A stretch of 11,814 nucleotides of DNA from positions 1-11,814 of the forward strand of contig CAMLJW010000126.1 of the NCBI GenBank assembly GCA_946480485.1, read 5' to 3'. A model generated the notes under the pieces. It saw only the letters and a list, made by a program, of their open reading frames with translations, did not search any database and was not told the DNA's origin. The translations under genes were made by a program, and so were the position numbers. The DNA is from an uncultured Streptomyces sp. (GTDB taxonomy: Bacteria; Actinomycetota; Actinomycetes; Streptomycetales; Streptomycetaceae). The first letter of the stretch is position 1. Every line of letters starts with the position of its first letter. Below, in pieces: positions 1 through 6,809 of the stretch.

Positions 1-392
1 CCGCGCTTCTGGATCTCCTGCATCTTCTTCTCGACGGCCTTGAGGTCCTCGGGCGTGAACGGCTTCTCGACGTCGAAGTCGTAGTAGAAGCCGTCCTTGA
101 CCGGCGGGCCGATGCCCAGCTTGGCCTCGGGGAACAGCTCCTGCACAGCCTGCGCCATGACGTGCGCGGTGGAGTGGCGCAGGATGTTCATGCCGTCCGC
201 GGAGGAGATCTCGACGCCCTCGACGGTCTCGCCGTCCTTCACCTCGTACACGAGGTCCTTCAGGTCGCCCGCCACGCGCGCGGCGACGATGGTGCGTTCC
301 CCGGCGAAGAGGTCGGCGGCCGTGGTGCCCGTCGTCACCAGGCGCTCTTCCCGCTCGGAATCGCGTTGGATGATCACACGGACGTCTGACAC
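1..392 (-). CDS. thrS: Threonyl-tRNA synthetase, N-terminal part (cut by window edge)
   Basis: This gene encodes the cytoplasmic enzyme that charges tRNA-Thr with threonine. The window holds the first 130 codons and the rest lies beyond base 1. Residues 1 to about 62 form a TGS domain (opening [13 protein letters not shown]). The editing domain then begins with [17 protein letters not shown], whose H73xxxH77 pair is the zinc/editing signature of bacterial ThrRS, followed by [13 protein letters not shown]. The family is usually about 650 residues, so roughly a fifth is visible. The start is GTG at 392, because AGGAGA lies five bases upstream and the protein begins at the usual family N-terminus. 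The 124-base gap to the next gene contains a weak -10-like TACGAT (456-451 on the minus strand). I see no T-box-like structure. Confidence 0.97.
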   Translation of the reverse strand, partial: MSDVRVIIQRDSEREERLVTTGTTAADLFAGERTIVAARVAGDLKDLVYEVKDGETVEGVEISSADGMNILRHSTAHVMAQAVQELFPEAKLGIGPPVKDGFYYDFDVEKPFTPEDLKAVEKKMQEIQKR

Positions 393-516
393 CGGTCTCT
401 CCTGACTGAAAATGGAAGCGCAGCCATATCCCATCGCGTACGCAAGAGGGATCGTACCGAGCCCCGGGCACCCACCGCGAAACGGTTGACCGTCCCCCGC
501 CCGGCCGCGACCGCCC

Positions 517-1740
517 TCACTCGCCGCCGCAGGCCTGATCGAAGAAGTCGAGGTTCTCCTGGAGCGACTTCATCAGCCGGTCCCGCTCCGCCTCGTCGAC
601 CTGCACGGGCGCGACCCCCGAGGCCCCGGTCAGCCTCCGGAAGCCGCTCCGACTCTCCAGCCGCCCGTGCACCCGCAGCGGGAGTCCCACGAGATGGGCA
701 TGGCCCGCTGTCCGGTACGCCTCCTCGTCGAGGGTCATCCGTACGTGCGGGACCTCGGCGCCCGCGATGACCCGCAGCCGCACGGTGCCGTCGCCGCAGG
801 GCCCGGACCTGCGCATACGCACCACGCTTCCGGTGATGCGCACGGGCACGGAAGGTTCCTCGCGCAGATAGCGGGCGGCGGCATCGCGCAGGACGGGCAG
901 GTCGCCGGGTGAGAACTCGACGGGGTCGGCGGGCGCCGCGCACCCCTCGGGGACCCCGGCGGCGGGCGCCCACTCGACGGCGATCCTGGCGCCCTCCGTG
1001 CCCCGCACGAGGGCCACCAGTGCCTCGGTGAGTTCATGGCTGACGCCTGCCTCGACGGCCCCGACGAAGGCGTCCGCGCCGCCGGTGGCGCGCTGGTAGT
1101 CGATGGCCTCGCGGGCCGCGTACAGCGCCTGGTGGAGCCGGACGGCGAGTGGCCGCCCGGTGGCGACGGGCAGGAAGGCGGTCAGTTGCCGGCCGCCGGG
1201 CGCCGCTCCGACGAGCACGTTCTCCAGGGACGCGGCGGCGGGCCGGCGGTGGCGGGCACCGTAATAGCCCGCACGCGAACGCGCCGCGAGGGCGGCCGCG
1301 AGGAGCATCCTGCGGCCGGCCGTACGCAGCTGCTCCTCGACGGTCCACGGGGCGATGCCCACGGGTCCGGTGGGGACGTCGCGCCACCAGCGGATCTCGT
1401 CGCTGGGCACAGCGAGGCCGACCAGGACGTCGCGTGCGCAGGGCGAGCCGCTGCGGGACAGGGCGGCGAGGGCCTCGCCGAGGAGGTCCTCGCTGTCGGG
1501 GAAGGCCCGGTTCTCCGGCACGAGCAGGCTGGTGCCGGAGCTTTTGGACCCGGGTGGTGTCCAGCGGCCGTACCGTCCGGCGGCTCCGCCGCGGCGCTGC
1601 CAGCCGTGCCGGTTCAGCAGCGCGCTCAACACGGCCGGGTCCACCTGGTCGGGCCCGGGCGGCTGGTCCCACAGGGCCGGTGTCTCCACGGGGTCGGGCT
1701 TCACCGGTCGTACGGGCTCGTCGGTCGGGCGGTGCGTCAC
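517..1740 (-). CDS. 407-residue protein of unknown function, coupled to the DUF4365 gene
   Basis: I do not recognise a named family. The GTG start at 1740 overlaps the TGA stop of the upstream DUF4365 gene by four bases (GTGA), which points to translational coupling and a shared task. Residues 1-60 are proline- and charge-rich. Residues 85-260 are mostly helical and alanine/arginine-rich, with the segment [18 protein letters not shown] at 115-132. Residues 298-372 alternate short hydrophobic strands with glycines ([49 protein letters not shown]), which looks like a small beta-barrel such as an OB fold. There is no signal peptide or membrane segment, so it is probably cytoplasmic. Coding quality looks normal for Streptomyces. 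The gene is real; its function is open. Confidence 0.88.
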   Translation of the reverse strand: MTHRPTDEPVRPVKPDPVETPALWDQPPGPDQVDPAVLSALLNRHGWQRRGGAAGRYGRWTPPGSKSSGTSLLVPENRAFPDSEDLLGEALAALSRSGSPCARDVLVGLAVPSDEIRWWRDVPTGPVGIAPWTVEEQLRTAGRRMLLAAALAARSRAGYYGARHRRPAAASLENVLVGAAPGGRQLTAFLPVATGRPLAVRLHQALYAAREAIDYQRATGGADAFVGAVEAGVSHELTEALVALVRGTEGARIAVEWAPAAGVPEGCAAPADPVEFSPGDLPVLRDAAARYLREEPSVPVRITGSVVRMRRSGPCGDGTVRLRVIAGAEVPHVRMTLDEEAYRTAGHAHLVGLPLRVHGRLESRSGFRRLTGASGVAPVQVDEAERDRLMKSLQENLDFFDQACGGE

Positions 1741-2303
1741 GGTCTGCCTCCCGTTCCGACCCGCGTCATGATCTCGCAGAGCGCCCGGTCGTCGAAGACG
1801 CGCATGGTCGGTATCCGCACGGTGGTCCTGCGCCGGCCGGTGATCCGGTGTCCGGCGAGGTTGGTCCAGTAACAGCAGTGCCTCAGGTCGAGCCGGTCAT
1901 GGCCGGCGCGCAGCCAGTCGTCCTGGGACCTGGGGACGAGCATCACGACCAGGATCTTGTGCACCGAGACCGGGCTGCGGGCGAGCTTCTCCAGGTGGGC
2001 GTTGTCGAGCGTGAAGGAGAAGGCCGGGCCCGGGGGGTTCGGCGGGATCTGGTACGTGCACTTGAGCTGCACCTTGATGGTGACTTCGTCGTCGACCGTG
2101 TGCCCGGGGGCGCTGTGACTGACGTGCCAGTCGATGCCGTTGTCCGGAAAGGGCTGGGACAGGGAGCAGCCCGCGGCAGCCGCGACCGCGTGCAGATAGC
2201 CGACCTGCAGTGTCTCCATACAGGCGGTGGTGGCGAGCGTGCCGCGATGCGGTACTGACCGCTGGGGCAGCAGCCCGCCCTGTTCGGGCTGTGCGAGCGC
2301 CAT
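1737..2303 (-). CDS. DUF4365 domain protein, nuclease-like residue pattern
   Basis: This is a 188-residue protein matching DUF4365 in layout: an N-terminal helix with a Glu (E30 in TTACMETLQVGYLHAVA), a GIDWHV strand (D58), a QLK motif (Q79, K81 in VTIKVQLKCTY), then FTLDNAHLEKLA and KILVVMLVPRSQDDWL. The E...D...QxK order is what one expects of PD-(D/E)XK-superfamily nucleases, but catalysis is an inference and no activity is known to me. The ATG at 2303 was chosen because GGAAGG sits nine bases upstream; a longer TTG-initiated reading to 2399 lacks family-like sequence. The gene overlaps the next one by four bases and runs divergently from an exonuclease gene across a gap of about 165 bases. 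The domain call is fairly secure and the biological role is unknown. Confidence 0.85.
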   Translation of the reverse strand: MALAQPEQGGLLPQRSVPHRGTLATTACMETLQVGYLHAVAAAAGCSLSQPFPDNGIDWHVSHSAPGHTVDDEVTIKVQLKCTYQIPPNPPGPAFSFTLDNAHLEKLARSPVSVHKILVVMLVPRSQDDWLRAGHDRLDLRHCCYWTNLAGHRITGRRRTTVRIPTMRVFDDRALCEIMTRVGTGGRP

Positions 2304-2468
2304 GTCCAACAGCCTTCCGAGAGCGGTGAGTTCCCGCGACGGGCCCGCTGAACTGCAAAGACCCGTATCTCTGTTGTCTCCTTCCGGCGTACGGCGCAAA
2401 CAGCCCGGGTATCACCGAATCGGTAGCGCGGACAGCCCGTCAACTGTTCAGAGTTAACGAGGAGTTGG

Positions 2469-3200
2469 GTGCGTATGACGTGTTGGTACGAAGGACCCCT
2501 GGCCGGGTTCGACACCGAGACGACGGGTGTGGACGTGGAGACCGACCGGATCGTGTCGGCCGCCGTCGTCATCCAGGACGCTCCCGGCGGCCGGCCGCGC
2601 GTGAGCCGCTGGCTAGTGAACCCAGGAGTTCCGGTGCCCGAAGGGGCAACGGCGGTACACGGGCTGACGGAGGACCATCTGCAGCGAAACGGCCGCTGGC
2701 CGTCGCCTGTGGTGGACGAGATAGTCAGGGAGCTGGCCGCGCAGAGTGCGGCGGGGCGCGCTCTGGTGGTGATGAATGCACCTTTCGATCTGACGCTCCT
2801 TGACCGGGAGTTGCGCCGGCACCGGGCGTCTTCGCTGGACCACTGGTTCGAGACCGCGCCGCTGCACGTACTCGATCCGCGGGTCCTCGACAAACACCTG
2901 GACCGCTACCGCAAGGGCCGCCGCACGCTCACCGACCTGTGCTCGCACTACGGCGTGGAGCTGACGGGCGCCCATGACGCGGCGGCCGACGCGCTGGCCG
3001 CGATGGATGTCGTTCGCGCGGTCGGGCGCCGTTTCGCGGCCCGCCTGGAGCGGCTCTCGCCGGCCGAACTGCACACGCTCCAGGCGGTCTGGCACGCGGC
3101 ACAGGCCCGTGGCCTGGAGGCGTGGTTCGCGCGCAGCGGCACGCAGGAGGCGGTCGATCCGGCGTGGCCCCTGCGACCCGAACTCCCGGCGGCGGCGTAA
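2469..3200 (+). CDS. DEDDh 3'-5' exonuclease (DnaQ/epsilon-like)
   Basis: This is a stand-alone exonuclease of the DNA polymerase III epsilon-like superfamily, which uses two metal ions to remove nucleotides from 3' ends. All five catalytic positions are visible: D15 and E17 in GFDTETTG, D107 in NAPFDLTLLD, and H169 with D174 in AHDAAADALA (the HxxxxD form). Residues 185-243 form a helical tail not needed for the core fold. No polymerase, BRCT or GIY-YIG domain is attached. The start is ambiguous: AGGAG (2460-2464) lies four bases before GTG 2469 and ten before ATG 2475, and the two differ by only two residues. The gene is divergent from the DUF4365 pair. Its substrate is unknown; a repair or proofreading-like role is only an inference. 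Confidence 0.92.
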   Translation: MRMTCWYEGPLAGFDTETTGVDVETDRIVSAAVVIQDAPGGRPRVSRWLVNPGVPVPEGATAVHGLTEDHLQRNGRWPSPVVDEIVRELAAQSAAGRALVVMNAPFDLTLLDRELRRHRASSLDHWFETAPLHVLDPRVLDKHLDRYRKGRRTLTDLCSHYGVELTGAHDAAADALAAMDVVRAVGRRFAARLERLSPAELHTLQAVWHAAQARGLEAWFARSGTQEAVDPAWPLRPELPAAA

Positions 3201-3297
3201 GCCCTGGAACGAGCCCGGCGCAGGCCCTGAAACAAGTCGGCCGAGGGCCCAACCGGAATGGACCATGACCATGGTATGTGCCATGGAATGCGAGAAA

Positions 3298-3320
3298 CCG
3301 GTCCGTCTGTGACGGACCGG
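3298..3320 (-). terminator. Stem-loop terminator of the first tRNA-Val(CAC)
   Basis: A perfect 10-bp stem (CCGGTCCGTC paired with GACGGACCGG) closes a three-base loop, with TTTCTCG following on the minus strand. It starts 11 bases past the 3' end of the tRNA. It could also stop readthrough from the convergent exonuclease gene, since the stem is symmetrical. Confidence 0.8.
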
Positions 3321-3331
3321 CCATCTCCCGG

Positions 3332-3403
3332 TGGGCGATACTGGGTTCGAACCAGTGACCTCTTCGGTGTGAACGAAGCGCTCTCCCACTGAGCTAATCG
3401 CCC
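3332..3403 (-). tRNA. tRNA-Val, anticodon CAC (copy 1)
   Basis: A 72-base cloverleaf with acceptor stem GGGCGAT/ATCGCCC (seven perfect pairs), D-arm GCTCAGTGGGAGAGC, anticodon stem CTTCG/CGAAG with loop TTCACAC (anticodon CAC, reads GTG), and T-arm ACTGG-TTCGAAC-CCAGT. CCA is not encoded (CCG follows the discriminator A). It differs from the copy at 4525-4599 at two internal positions, one in the D-loop and one in the T-loop. Confidence 0.97.
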
Positions 3404-3416
3404 GGGAACGCACTGA

Positions 3417-3446
3417 ACCATACAGGTGCCGACGGGTTTCCATCAA
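3417..3446 (-). promoter_or_regulatory. Candidate housekeeping promoter for tRNA-Val(CAC) copy 1
   Basis: On the minus strand TTGATG (3446-3441) and TATGGT (3422-3417) are separated by 18 bases, close to the vegetative -35/-10 pattern. The -10 ends 13 bases before the mature tRNA 5' end. The -35 lies inside a small hairpin and overlaps the stop codon of the SRPBCC gene, so tRNA transcription starts where that gene ends. Confidence 0.6.
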
Positions 3447-3458
3447 ACCCCTTGATGG
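3440..3458 (-). terminator. Small stem-loop at the end of the SRPBCC gene
   Basis: CCATCAA (3440-3446) pairs perfectly with TTGATGG (3452-3458) around a five-base loop. It spans the TGA stop at 3443-3445. It may act as a weak terminator between the SRPBCC gene and the tRNA, but there is no U-tract and the stem is only seven pairs. Confidence 0.35.
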
Positions 3459-3901
3459 TTCTCGCGGAGGTAAGCAAGCAGCCCTCGCCGCCCCGCCCGC
3501 ATCATCAGCGCGTGGTTGGCGCGGAACACCAACCTCCCGGGCACGGCGAGACGCCGCATCAGGGGCTTGGTCACGTGGACCTCCTGGTCGTAGCGGGCGC
3601 GGGTGCCCTGCCCGGTGGACGTGAGCGTCCAACGCGCCCAGCCGTCCAAGTCACCGGTCATCATGATCTCCAGGACCCCGGCCGCCGGGTCGCGACGCAC
3701 CTCCCGCGCGGTGAACACCAGGTCGTACGGGAGCCGCGAGCGGACACGGATGACGCCTCTGCGGTCGTCGAGCCGTGTCACCTCACGCACCTGCGGCCAC
3801 CACCGGGGGTAGTGCTCGGCGTCGGCCAGCACGTCGTACACACGGTCTACCGGGGCGGCGAGGGCCCACAGGCTGCGGAAACGGTAATGCGTCCAGTCCA
3901 T
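3443..3901 (-). CDS. SRPBCC-superfamily (polyketide cyclase/START-like) protein
   Basis: A 152-residue protein with the helix-grip fold pattern: an N-terminal strand (HYRFRSLWALAAPVDRVYDVLADAEHYPRWWPQVREVTRL), central strands (IRVRSRLPYDLVFTAREV, GVLEIMMTGDLDGWARWTL, TRARYDQEVHV), and the long C-terminal helix (MRRLAVPGRLVFRANHALMMRAGRRGL). Family members bind small hydrophobic ligands in an internal cavity; the ligand here is unknown. The ATG at 3901 gives the usual family N-terminus even though no clear ribosome site precedes it. The open frame continues upstream to 4264, but that part belongs to a decayed transporter gene and is not part of this protein. No signal peptide is seen, so it is likely cytoplasmic. 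Confidence 0.88.
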   Translation of the reverse strand: MDWTHYRFRSLWALAAPVDRVYDVLADAEHYPRWWPQVREVTRLDDRRGVIRVRSRLPYDLVFTAREVRRDPAAGVLEIMMTGDLDGWARWTLTSTGQGTRARYDQEVHVTKPLMRRLAVPGRLVFRANHALMMRAGRRGLLAYLRENHQGV

Positions 3902-3974
3902 GGGCCGAGTCTGCCGGTCGGCGGGCCGGCTGCGGACGATCTGAGACGACCGGGCCTGAGTACATGTCGATCCG

Positions 3975-4264
3975 TCACCCCTGGCCGGCCCGCAAGCCGT
4001 CCATGGTGCCCGCCTCAATCTGCTCACTGAGATCGAGCAGCACATTCTTCGCGTCGTATTTACACAGGAATGCAACGGCATTCTGGAAGACATCCAACGG
4101 ATTGCCACCGGACGCCCGGGTGTTGAACTTCCTCCAGACGTCGGCGTAAGGCTGGAAGTCCGTTTCACCTTGATCATCGGGTACTTCTTTTCAAAGAGCT
4201 TGATGGTCTCATTGATCCGCTGTGCATGGTCTTCGGCATCGCAGCAGGCGTAACGGATCGTCAC
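3975..4264 (-). pseudogene. Frameshifted fragment of a sugar ABC transporter substrate-binding protein
   Basis: Reading from GTG 4264 gives VTIRYACCDAEDHAQRINE followed by TIKLFEKKYPMIKVK, the mature N-terminal pattern of family 1 (CUT1-type) solute-binding lipoproteins. Near 4163-4166 the similarity jumps by one frame, as if one base were lost, and continues as TDFQPYADVWRKFNTRASGG, NPLDVFQNAVAFLCKYDAKN, then VLLDLSEQIEAGTMDGLRAG up to a TGA at 3975-3977. Only about 95 residues remain of a family usually above 400. No signal peptide is visible and an in-frame stop lies a short way upstream. Base composition is less GC-rich than the neighbouring genes. It is a remnant and not a functional transporter part. 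Confidence 0.85.
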
Positions 4265-4476
4265 CGCCTGTCCGCAGCACTTGATTTGGCCGGGGTCGCT
4301 CGCGCGGCGGCGTCAGCAGGCCTTGTTTCGCCGGGTAGTTGGGTGTCAGCGCAGGTGGGGGTTGGGATGAGGACGGGCACCCTCCGCCAACGCGCCGCCC
4401 GGGTCGGCACGGGCCGGTTGCGGGTGGCCGAGCGCCCCGCGGGCGCGGCGTGCGACGGGGCCGGGCGGAAACGACG

Positions 4477-4518
4477 AAGGCGGCCCTTGTCTGCGCAAAC
4501 GCAGACAAGGGCCGCCTT
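4477..4518 (-). terminator. Long perfect stem-loop terminator of tRNA-Val(CAC) copy 2
   Basis: Arms 4477-4495 and 4500-4518 are perfect reverse complements (19 pairs, four-base loop; the 3' arm on the plus strand is CGCAGACAAGGGCCGCCTT). It begins six bases past the encoded CCA of the tRNA on the minus strand. No long U-tract follows, as is common in Streptomyces. Confidence 0.85.
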
Positions 4519-4524
4519 TCGTGC

Positions 4525-4599
4525 TGGTGGGCGATACTGGGATCGAACCAGTGACCTCTTCGGTGTGAACGAAGCGCTCTCCCGCTGAGCTAATCGCCC
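4525..4599 (-). tRNA. tRNA-Val, anticodon CAC (copy 2, CCA encoded)
   Basis: The cloverleaf has acceptor stem GGGCGAT/ATCGCCC, anticodon loop TTCACAC in stem CTTCG/CGAAG, and T-arm ACTGG-TTCGATC-CCAGT. CCA is encoded at 4527-4525, unlike copy 1. A -10-like TAATCT lies at 4618-4613, again 13 bases from the tRNA 5' end as in copy 1, but I see no good -35. The mature part without CCA is 4528-4599. Confidence 0.97.
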
Positions 4600-4666
4600 G
4601 GGCGCAGAAAGAAGATTACCGCATGTCAGGACGTGCTTCCGACCACCCACCGAGCGTGCGGAACCG

Positions 4667-5080
4667 CTACTCCTCGATGTTCCACGGCATCGCGAAGCCG
4701 AACCGCCAGACATAGATTCCAGCCAGCACGGCAACGATCACCAGACCGATCGCCGTCAGGATGATGTTGCGGCGCCGCACCTTGGGATCCAGCGCCCGCT
4801 GTGTCGCTTCGGTGACCTTGCGCTTCGTCCAGCGGAGCACCAGCTGCGCCCAGACGAACTCGGTCGCCCAGATCGCCATGCCACCGAAAATCACCAGCCA
4901 GCCAGGCCCGGGCAGCGGCAACATGATCACGCCACCCACCACAACGGCGAGCCCCACCACGAAGACGCACACTTGCCAGCTCAGGTGGAGCATGCGCCGG
5001 GCCTTGATGAATTGCGGCGCACGGGAGCCGAGCACCGGCTCGCCCGCGGTTTCGTCGGCCGCCGTCGCGACCTTCCTCAT
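4667..5080 (-). CDS. PGPGW-family (TIGR02611-like) membrane protein
   Basis: A 137-residue integral membrane protein. It has a soluble N-terminus (1-33), two adjacent hydrophobic segments (about 36-56 and 60-80) joined by the signature LPLPGPGWLVIFGG, a basic cytoplasmic stretch (LRWTKRKVTEATQRALDPKVRRRN) and a third membrane segment (about 106-125) ending FGFAMPWNIEE. The PGPGW signature names the family; its biochemical role is not established. I chose ATG 5080 because GGGGAG lies seven bases upstream. ATG 5101 would add seven residues but has no ribosome site, and a -10-like TAGGGT at 5115-5110 would place transcription start almost on top of it. The gene is divergent from ssgB. Confidence 0.88.
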   Translation of the reverse strand: MRKVATAADETAGEPVLGSRAPQFIKARRMLHLSWQVCVFVVGLAVVVGGVIMLPLPGPGWLVIFGGMAIWATEFVWAQLVLRWTKRKVTEATQRALDPKVRRRNIILTAIGLVIVAVLAGIYVWRFGFAMPWNIEE

Positions 5081-5207
5081 TTCGTCACTCCCCGTGTTCA
5101 TACAGCCAGACCCTACCGGACAGAAACCAGTCACCGGAATGGCCGAACTTCACCAACACACACTCGCCCGGATGAGCTACCTAAAGACAGGCAAAACACT
5201 CAGAGGG

Positions 5208-5234
5208 GTTTACAACGGCACCGTAGGTGGCATG
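5208..5234 (+). promoter_or_regulatory. Weak candidate stress-sigma promoter upstream of ssgB
   Basis: GTTTAC (5208-5213) and GGCATG (5229-5234) are separated by 15 bases. The first half matches the GTTT -35 of SigB/SigH-type promoters; the second matches GGGTAT only in part. Transcription of ssgB by SigH is established in S. coelicolor, which is why I looked for this pattern. The match alone would not be convincing. Confidence 0.28.
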
Positions 5235-5292
5235 TCGATTTCGCCGACGTGCGAATCCCCGAGCGCACACTGAGCGAAAGGCCCTGGCGCTT

Positions 5293-5706
5293 ATGAACAC
5301 CACGGTCAGCTGCGAGCTGCACCTGCGCCTCGTTGTGTCGAGCGAGTCCTCACTGCCTGTTCCCGCAGGACTGCGGTATGACACGGCCGATCCCTACGCC
5401 GTGCACGCCACCTTCCACACCGGAGCCGAGGAGACCGTCGAGTGGGTGTTCGCCCGCGACCTCCTCGCCGAGGGTCTGCACCGGCCCACCGGCACCGGCG
5501 ACGTCCGCGTCTGGCCGTCCCGCAGCCACGGTCAGGGCGTCGTCTGCATCGCCCTGAGCTCTCCGGAGGGAGAGGCTCTGCTCGAGGCCCCGGCGCGGGC
5601 CCTGGAGTCGTTCCTGAAGCGAACGGACGCCGCCGTGCCCCCGGGCACGGAACACCGCCATTTCGATCTCGATACCGAGCTCTCGCACATCCTGGCCGAG
5701 AGCTAG
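5293..5706 (+). CDS. ssgB: Sporulation-specific cell division protein SsgB
   Basis: A 137-residue SsgA-like protein (SALP). It matches the highly conserved streptomycete SsgB from MNTTVSCELHLRLVVSSESS to HFDLDTELSHILAES, with the typical internal segment DPYAVHATFHTGAEETVEW and the full family length. In S. coelicolor (SCO1541), SsgB, positioned by SsgA, recruits FtsZ to future septum sites in aerial hyphae, which makes it essential for sporulation septation. The ATG at 5293 starts the conserved protein; GAAAGG lies 11 bases upstream, a rather wide spacing. Longer in-frame starts add a basic, non-conserved leader. The gene stands alone: divergent from the PGPGW gene and followed by a strong stem-loop. 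It acts at the cytoplasmic side of the division site. Confidence 0.98.
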   Translation: MNTTVSCELHLRLVVSSESSLPVPAGLRYDTADPYAVHATFHTGAEETVEWVFARDLLAEGLHRPTGTGDVRVWPSRSHGQGVVCIALSSPEGEALLEAPARALESFLKRTDAAVPPGTEHRHFDLDTELSHILAES

Positions 5707-5779
5707 GGCGAGGACCCCACCTAGCCGCCCGGCGCCGTCCACTCGGGGAGACGGCTCGGGCTCAGACAACCACACAAGG

Positions 5780-5833
5780 GCACACACCGGCGCCGCCGCC
5801 GCGGACTCCCGCGACGGCGGCGCCGGTGTGTGC
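5780..5833 (+). terminator. Large stem-loop terminator downstream of ssgB
   Basis: Arms 5780-5798 and 5815-5833 are perfect reverse complements (19 pairs, GCACACACCGGCGCCGCCG on the 5' side). The 16-base loop carries a second five-pair stem (CGCGG 5800-5804 with CCGCG 5809-5813). It begins 73 bases after the ssgB stop and isolates ssgB from the next gene. Confidence 0.88.
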
Positions 5834-6042
5834 GCGGGAGACAACTCGTCGTACGCTCGACATGACTACCCGCACCGGCCACGCATATCAGGCCGTCCCG
5901 GCGTGGACTCGTACGTGGGCTTTCCGCTGGTGCGGCGAGAGTGCGCGGCGGGCGTCGCGACGGGGCGAACGTTGCCTGTCGGGGCACTACCATCGGCCCG
6001 CATCGGCGGGCGCCCGCCCGACCCCAGGCCAGGGAGCGAAAT

Positions 6043-6600
6043 GTGCTGATCACGCACGATACCCGGTGCGCCCTAGACACCGTGGTCGATCTGCTGAACA
6101 CCGCACCGGAGGACGACACGACGGACGGGCTCGCGGATGTCGCGGCCCTGCACGATTTCGTACGAAACCATGAGATAAGCGATGTCGGGACGCTGTCCGA
6201 CCTCGATCTCGCAGCGGTACGCACGATCCGCAGGCGGTTCGCCGGGATCTTCGCGGCGCCCGATGCCCGGACCGCCGCGGTACTCATCAACGAGCTGGTC
6301 GCCGCGGCCGGCACCACGCCACGGCTCACCGACCACCACGGCTATGACTGGCATGTGCACTACTTCGCGCCAGGTGCGTCCGTCGCGGACCATCTGGCTG
6401 CCGACTGCGGGATGGCTCTGGCCTTCTTTGTGGTGGCGGGGGAACAGGAGCGCCTGCGGCGCTGTGAGGCACCCGACTGTCGGCGTGCCTTCGTCGATGT
6501 CTCCCGCAATCGCTCCCGCCGCTACTGCGACAGCCGGACCTGCGGAAACCGTCTGCACGTGGCCGCCTACCGGGCGCGGCGCAAGGAGGCGGCGGGCTGA
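6043..6600 (+). CDS. ABATE/CGNR zinc-finger protein, putative regulator
   Basis: A 185-residue protein of the family often labelled stress-induced transcription regulator. Residues 1 to about 130 form the ABATE-type helical N-terminus (DTVVDLLNTAP near the start, YDWHVHY at 101-107). The C-terminal zinc finger has C141 and C146 (RRCEAPDCRRAFVDVSRN) plus C162 and C167 (RRYCDSRTCGNR), ending in the CGNR signature and the usual RVAAYRARR-like helix (here LHVAAYRARRK). Nucleic-acid binding is inferred from the finger; the target is unknown. The GTG at 6043 has AGGGAG six bases upstream. The ATG two bases earlier is out of frame. The 209 bases between the ssgB terminator and this start hold no gene I can support. 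Confidence 0.9.
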   Translation: MLITHDTRCALDTVVDLLNTAPEDDTTDGLADVAALHDFVRNHEISDVGTLSDLDLAAVRTIRRRFAGIFAAPDARTAAVLINELVAAAGTTPRLTDHHGYDWHVHYFAPGASVADHLAADCGMALAFFVVAGEQERLRRCEAPDCRRAFVDVSRNRSRRYCDSRTCGNRLHVAAYRARRKEAAG

Positions 6601-6641
6601 CGGAGCCCTCGGCGGGTGACGCCAGGGACTCCGCGTACGGC

Positions 6642-6809
6642 TCAGAGCAGCAGCAGATCGTGCAGCGACGCCATGAGCAGCAGACAGCCGATCACCGCAA
6701 GGAAGATCATCAGCGGTGGCTGGGAAAGTGCGAAGAGACAACCTCGCCGCTCCTCGGGAGGCGCGGCGCTGTCGCTCTGTGTTGTGTCCAGCATCTCGCC
6801 GGCGATCAT
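6642..6809 (-). CDS. Small single-span membrane protein (55 residues)
   Basis: From ATG 6809 the minus strand encodes 55 residues: a polar, acidic N-terminus (MIAGEMLDTTQSDSAAPPEE), a short basic turn (RRGCLFALSQPP), then one hydrophobic segment at about 34-47 (LMIFLAVIGCLLLM), ending ASLHDLLLL before TGA. The polar head, basic turn and hydrophobic helix look like a real small membrane protein and not a chance frame. A GGGGA about 12 bases upstream is a spaced ribosome site; ATG 6794 is a poorer alternative. It is convergent with the CGNR gene, with 41 bases between the stops. Function unknown. Confidence 0.68.
   Translation of the reverse strand: MIAGEMLDTTQSDSAAPPEERRGCLFALSQPPLMIFLAVIGCLLLMASLHDLLLL

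Noticed and set aside
393..516. T-box or other riboswitch in the thrS leader
   Set aside because: The leader is short and I see no T-box sequence or specifier-loop structure.
374..973. 199-codon minus-strand open frame overlapping the 407-residue gene
   Set aside because: It is arginine-rich and out of frame with the better-supported gene, and it runs into the thrS start.
2438..2457. Imperfect inverted repeat GTCAACT-N6-AGTTAAC before the exonuclease gene
   Set aside because: Six of seven pairs in one short site next to the ribosome site; not enough to call an operator.
3262..3286. Cluster of CCATGG palindromes (ACCATG-AC-CATGGT and a second CCATGG)
   Set aside because: It is short and close to a better terminator hairpin, with no partner site found; noted only as a curiosity downstream of the exonuclease gene.
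3902..4264. N-terminal extension fusing the transporter fragment to the SRPBCC protein
   Set aside because: The link between the parts is in the wrong frame for the transporter family, and the SRPBCC fold is complete from ATG 3901.
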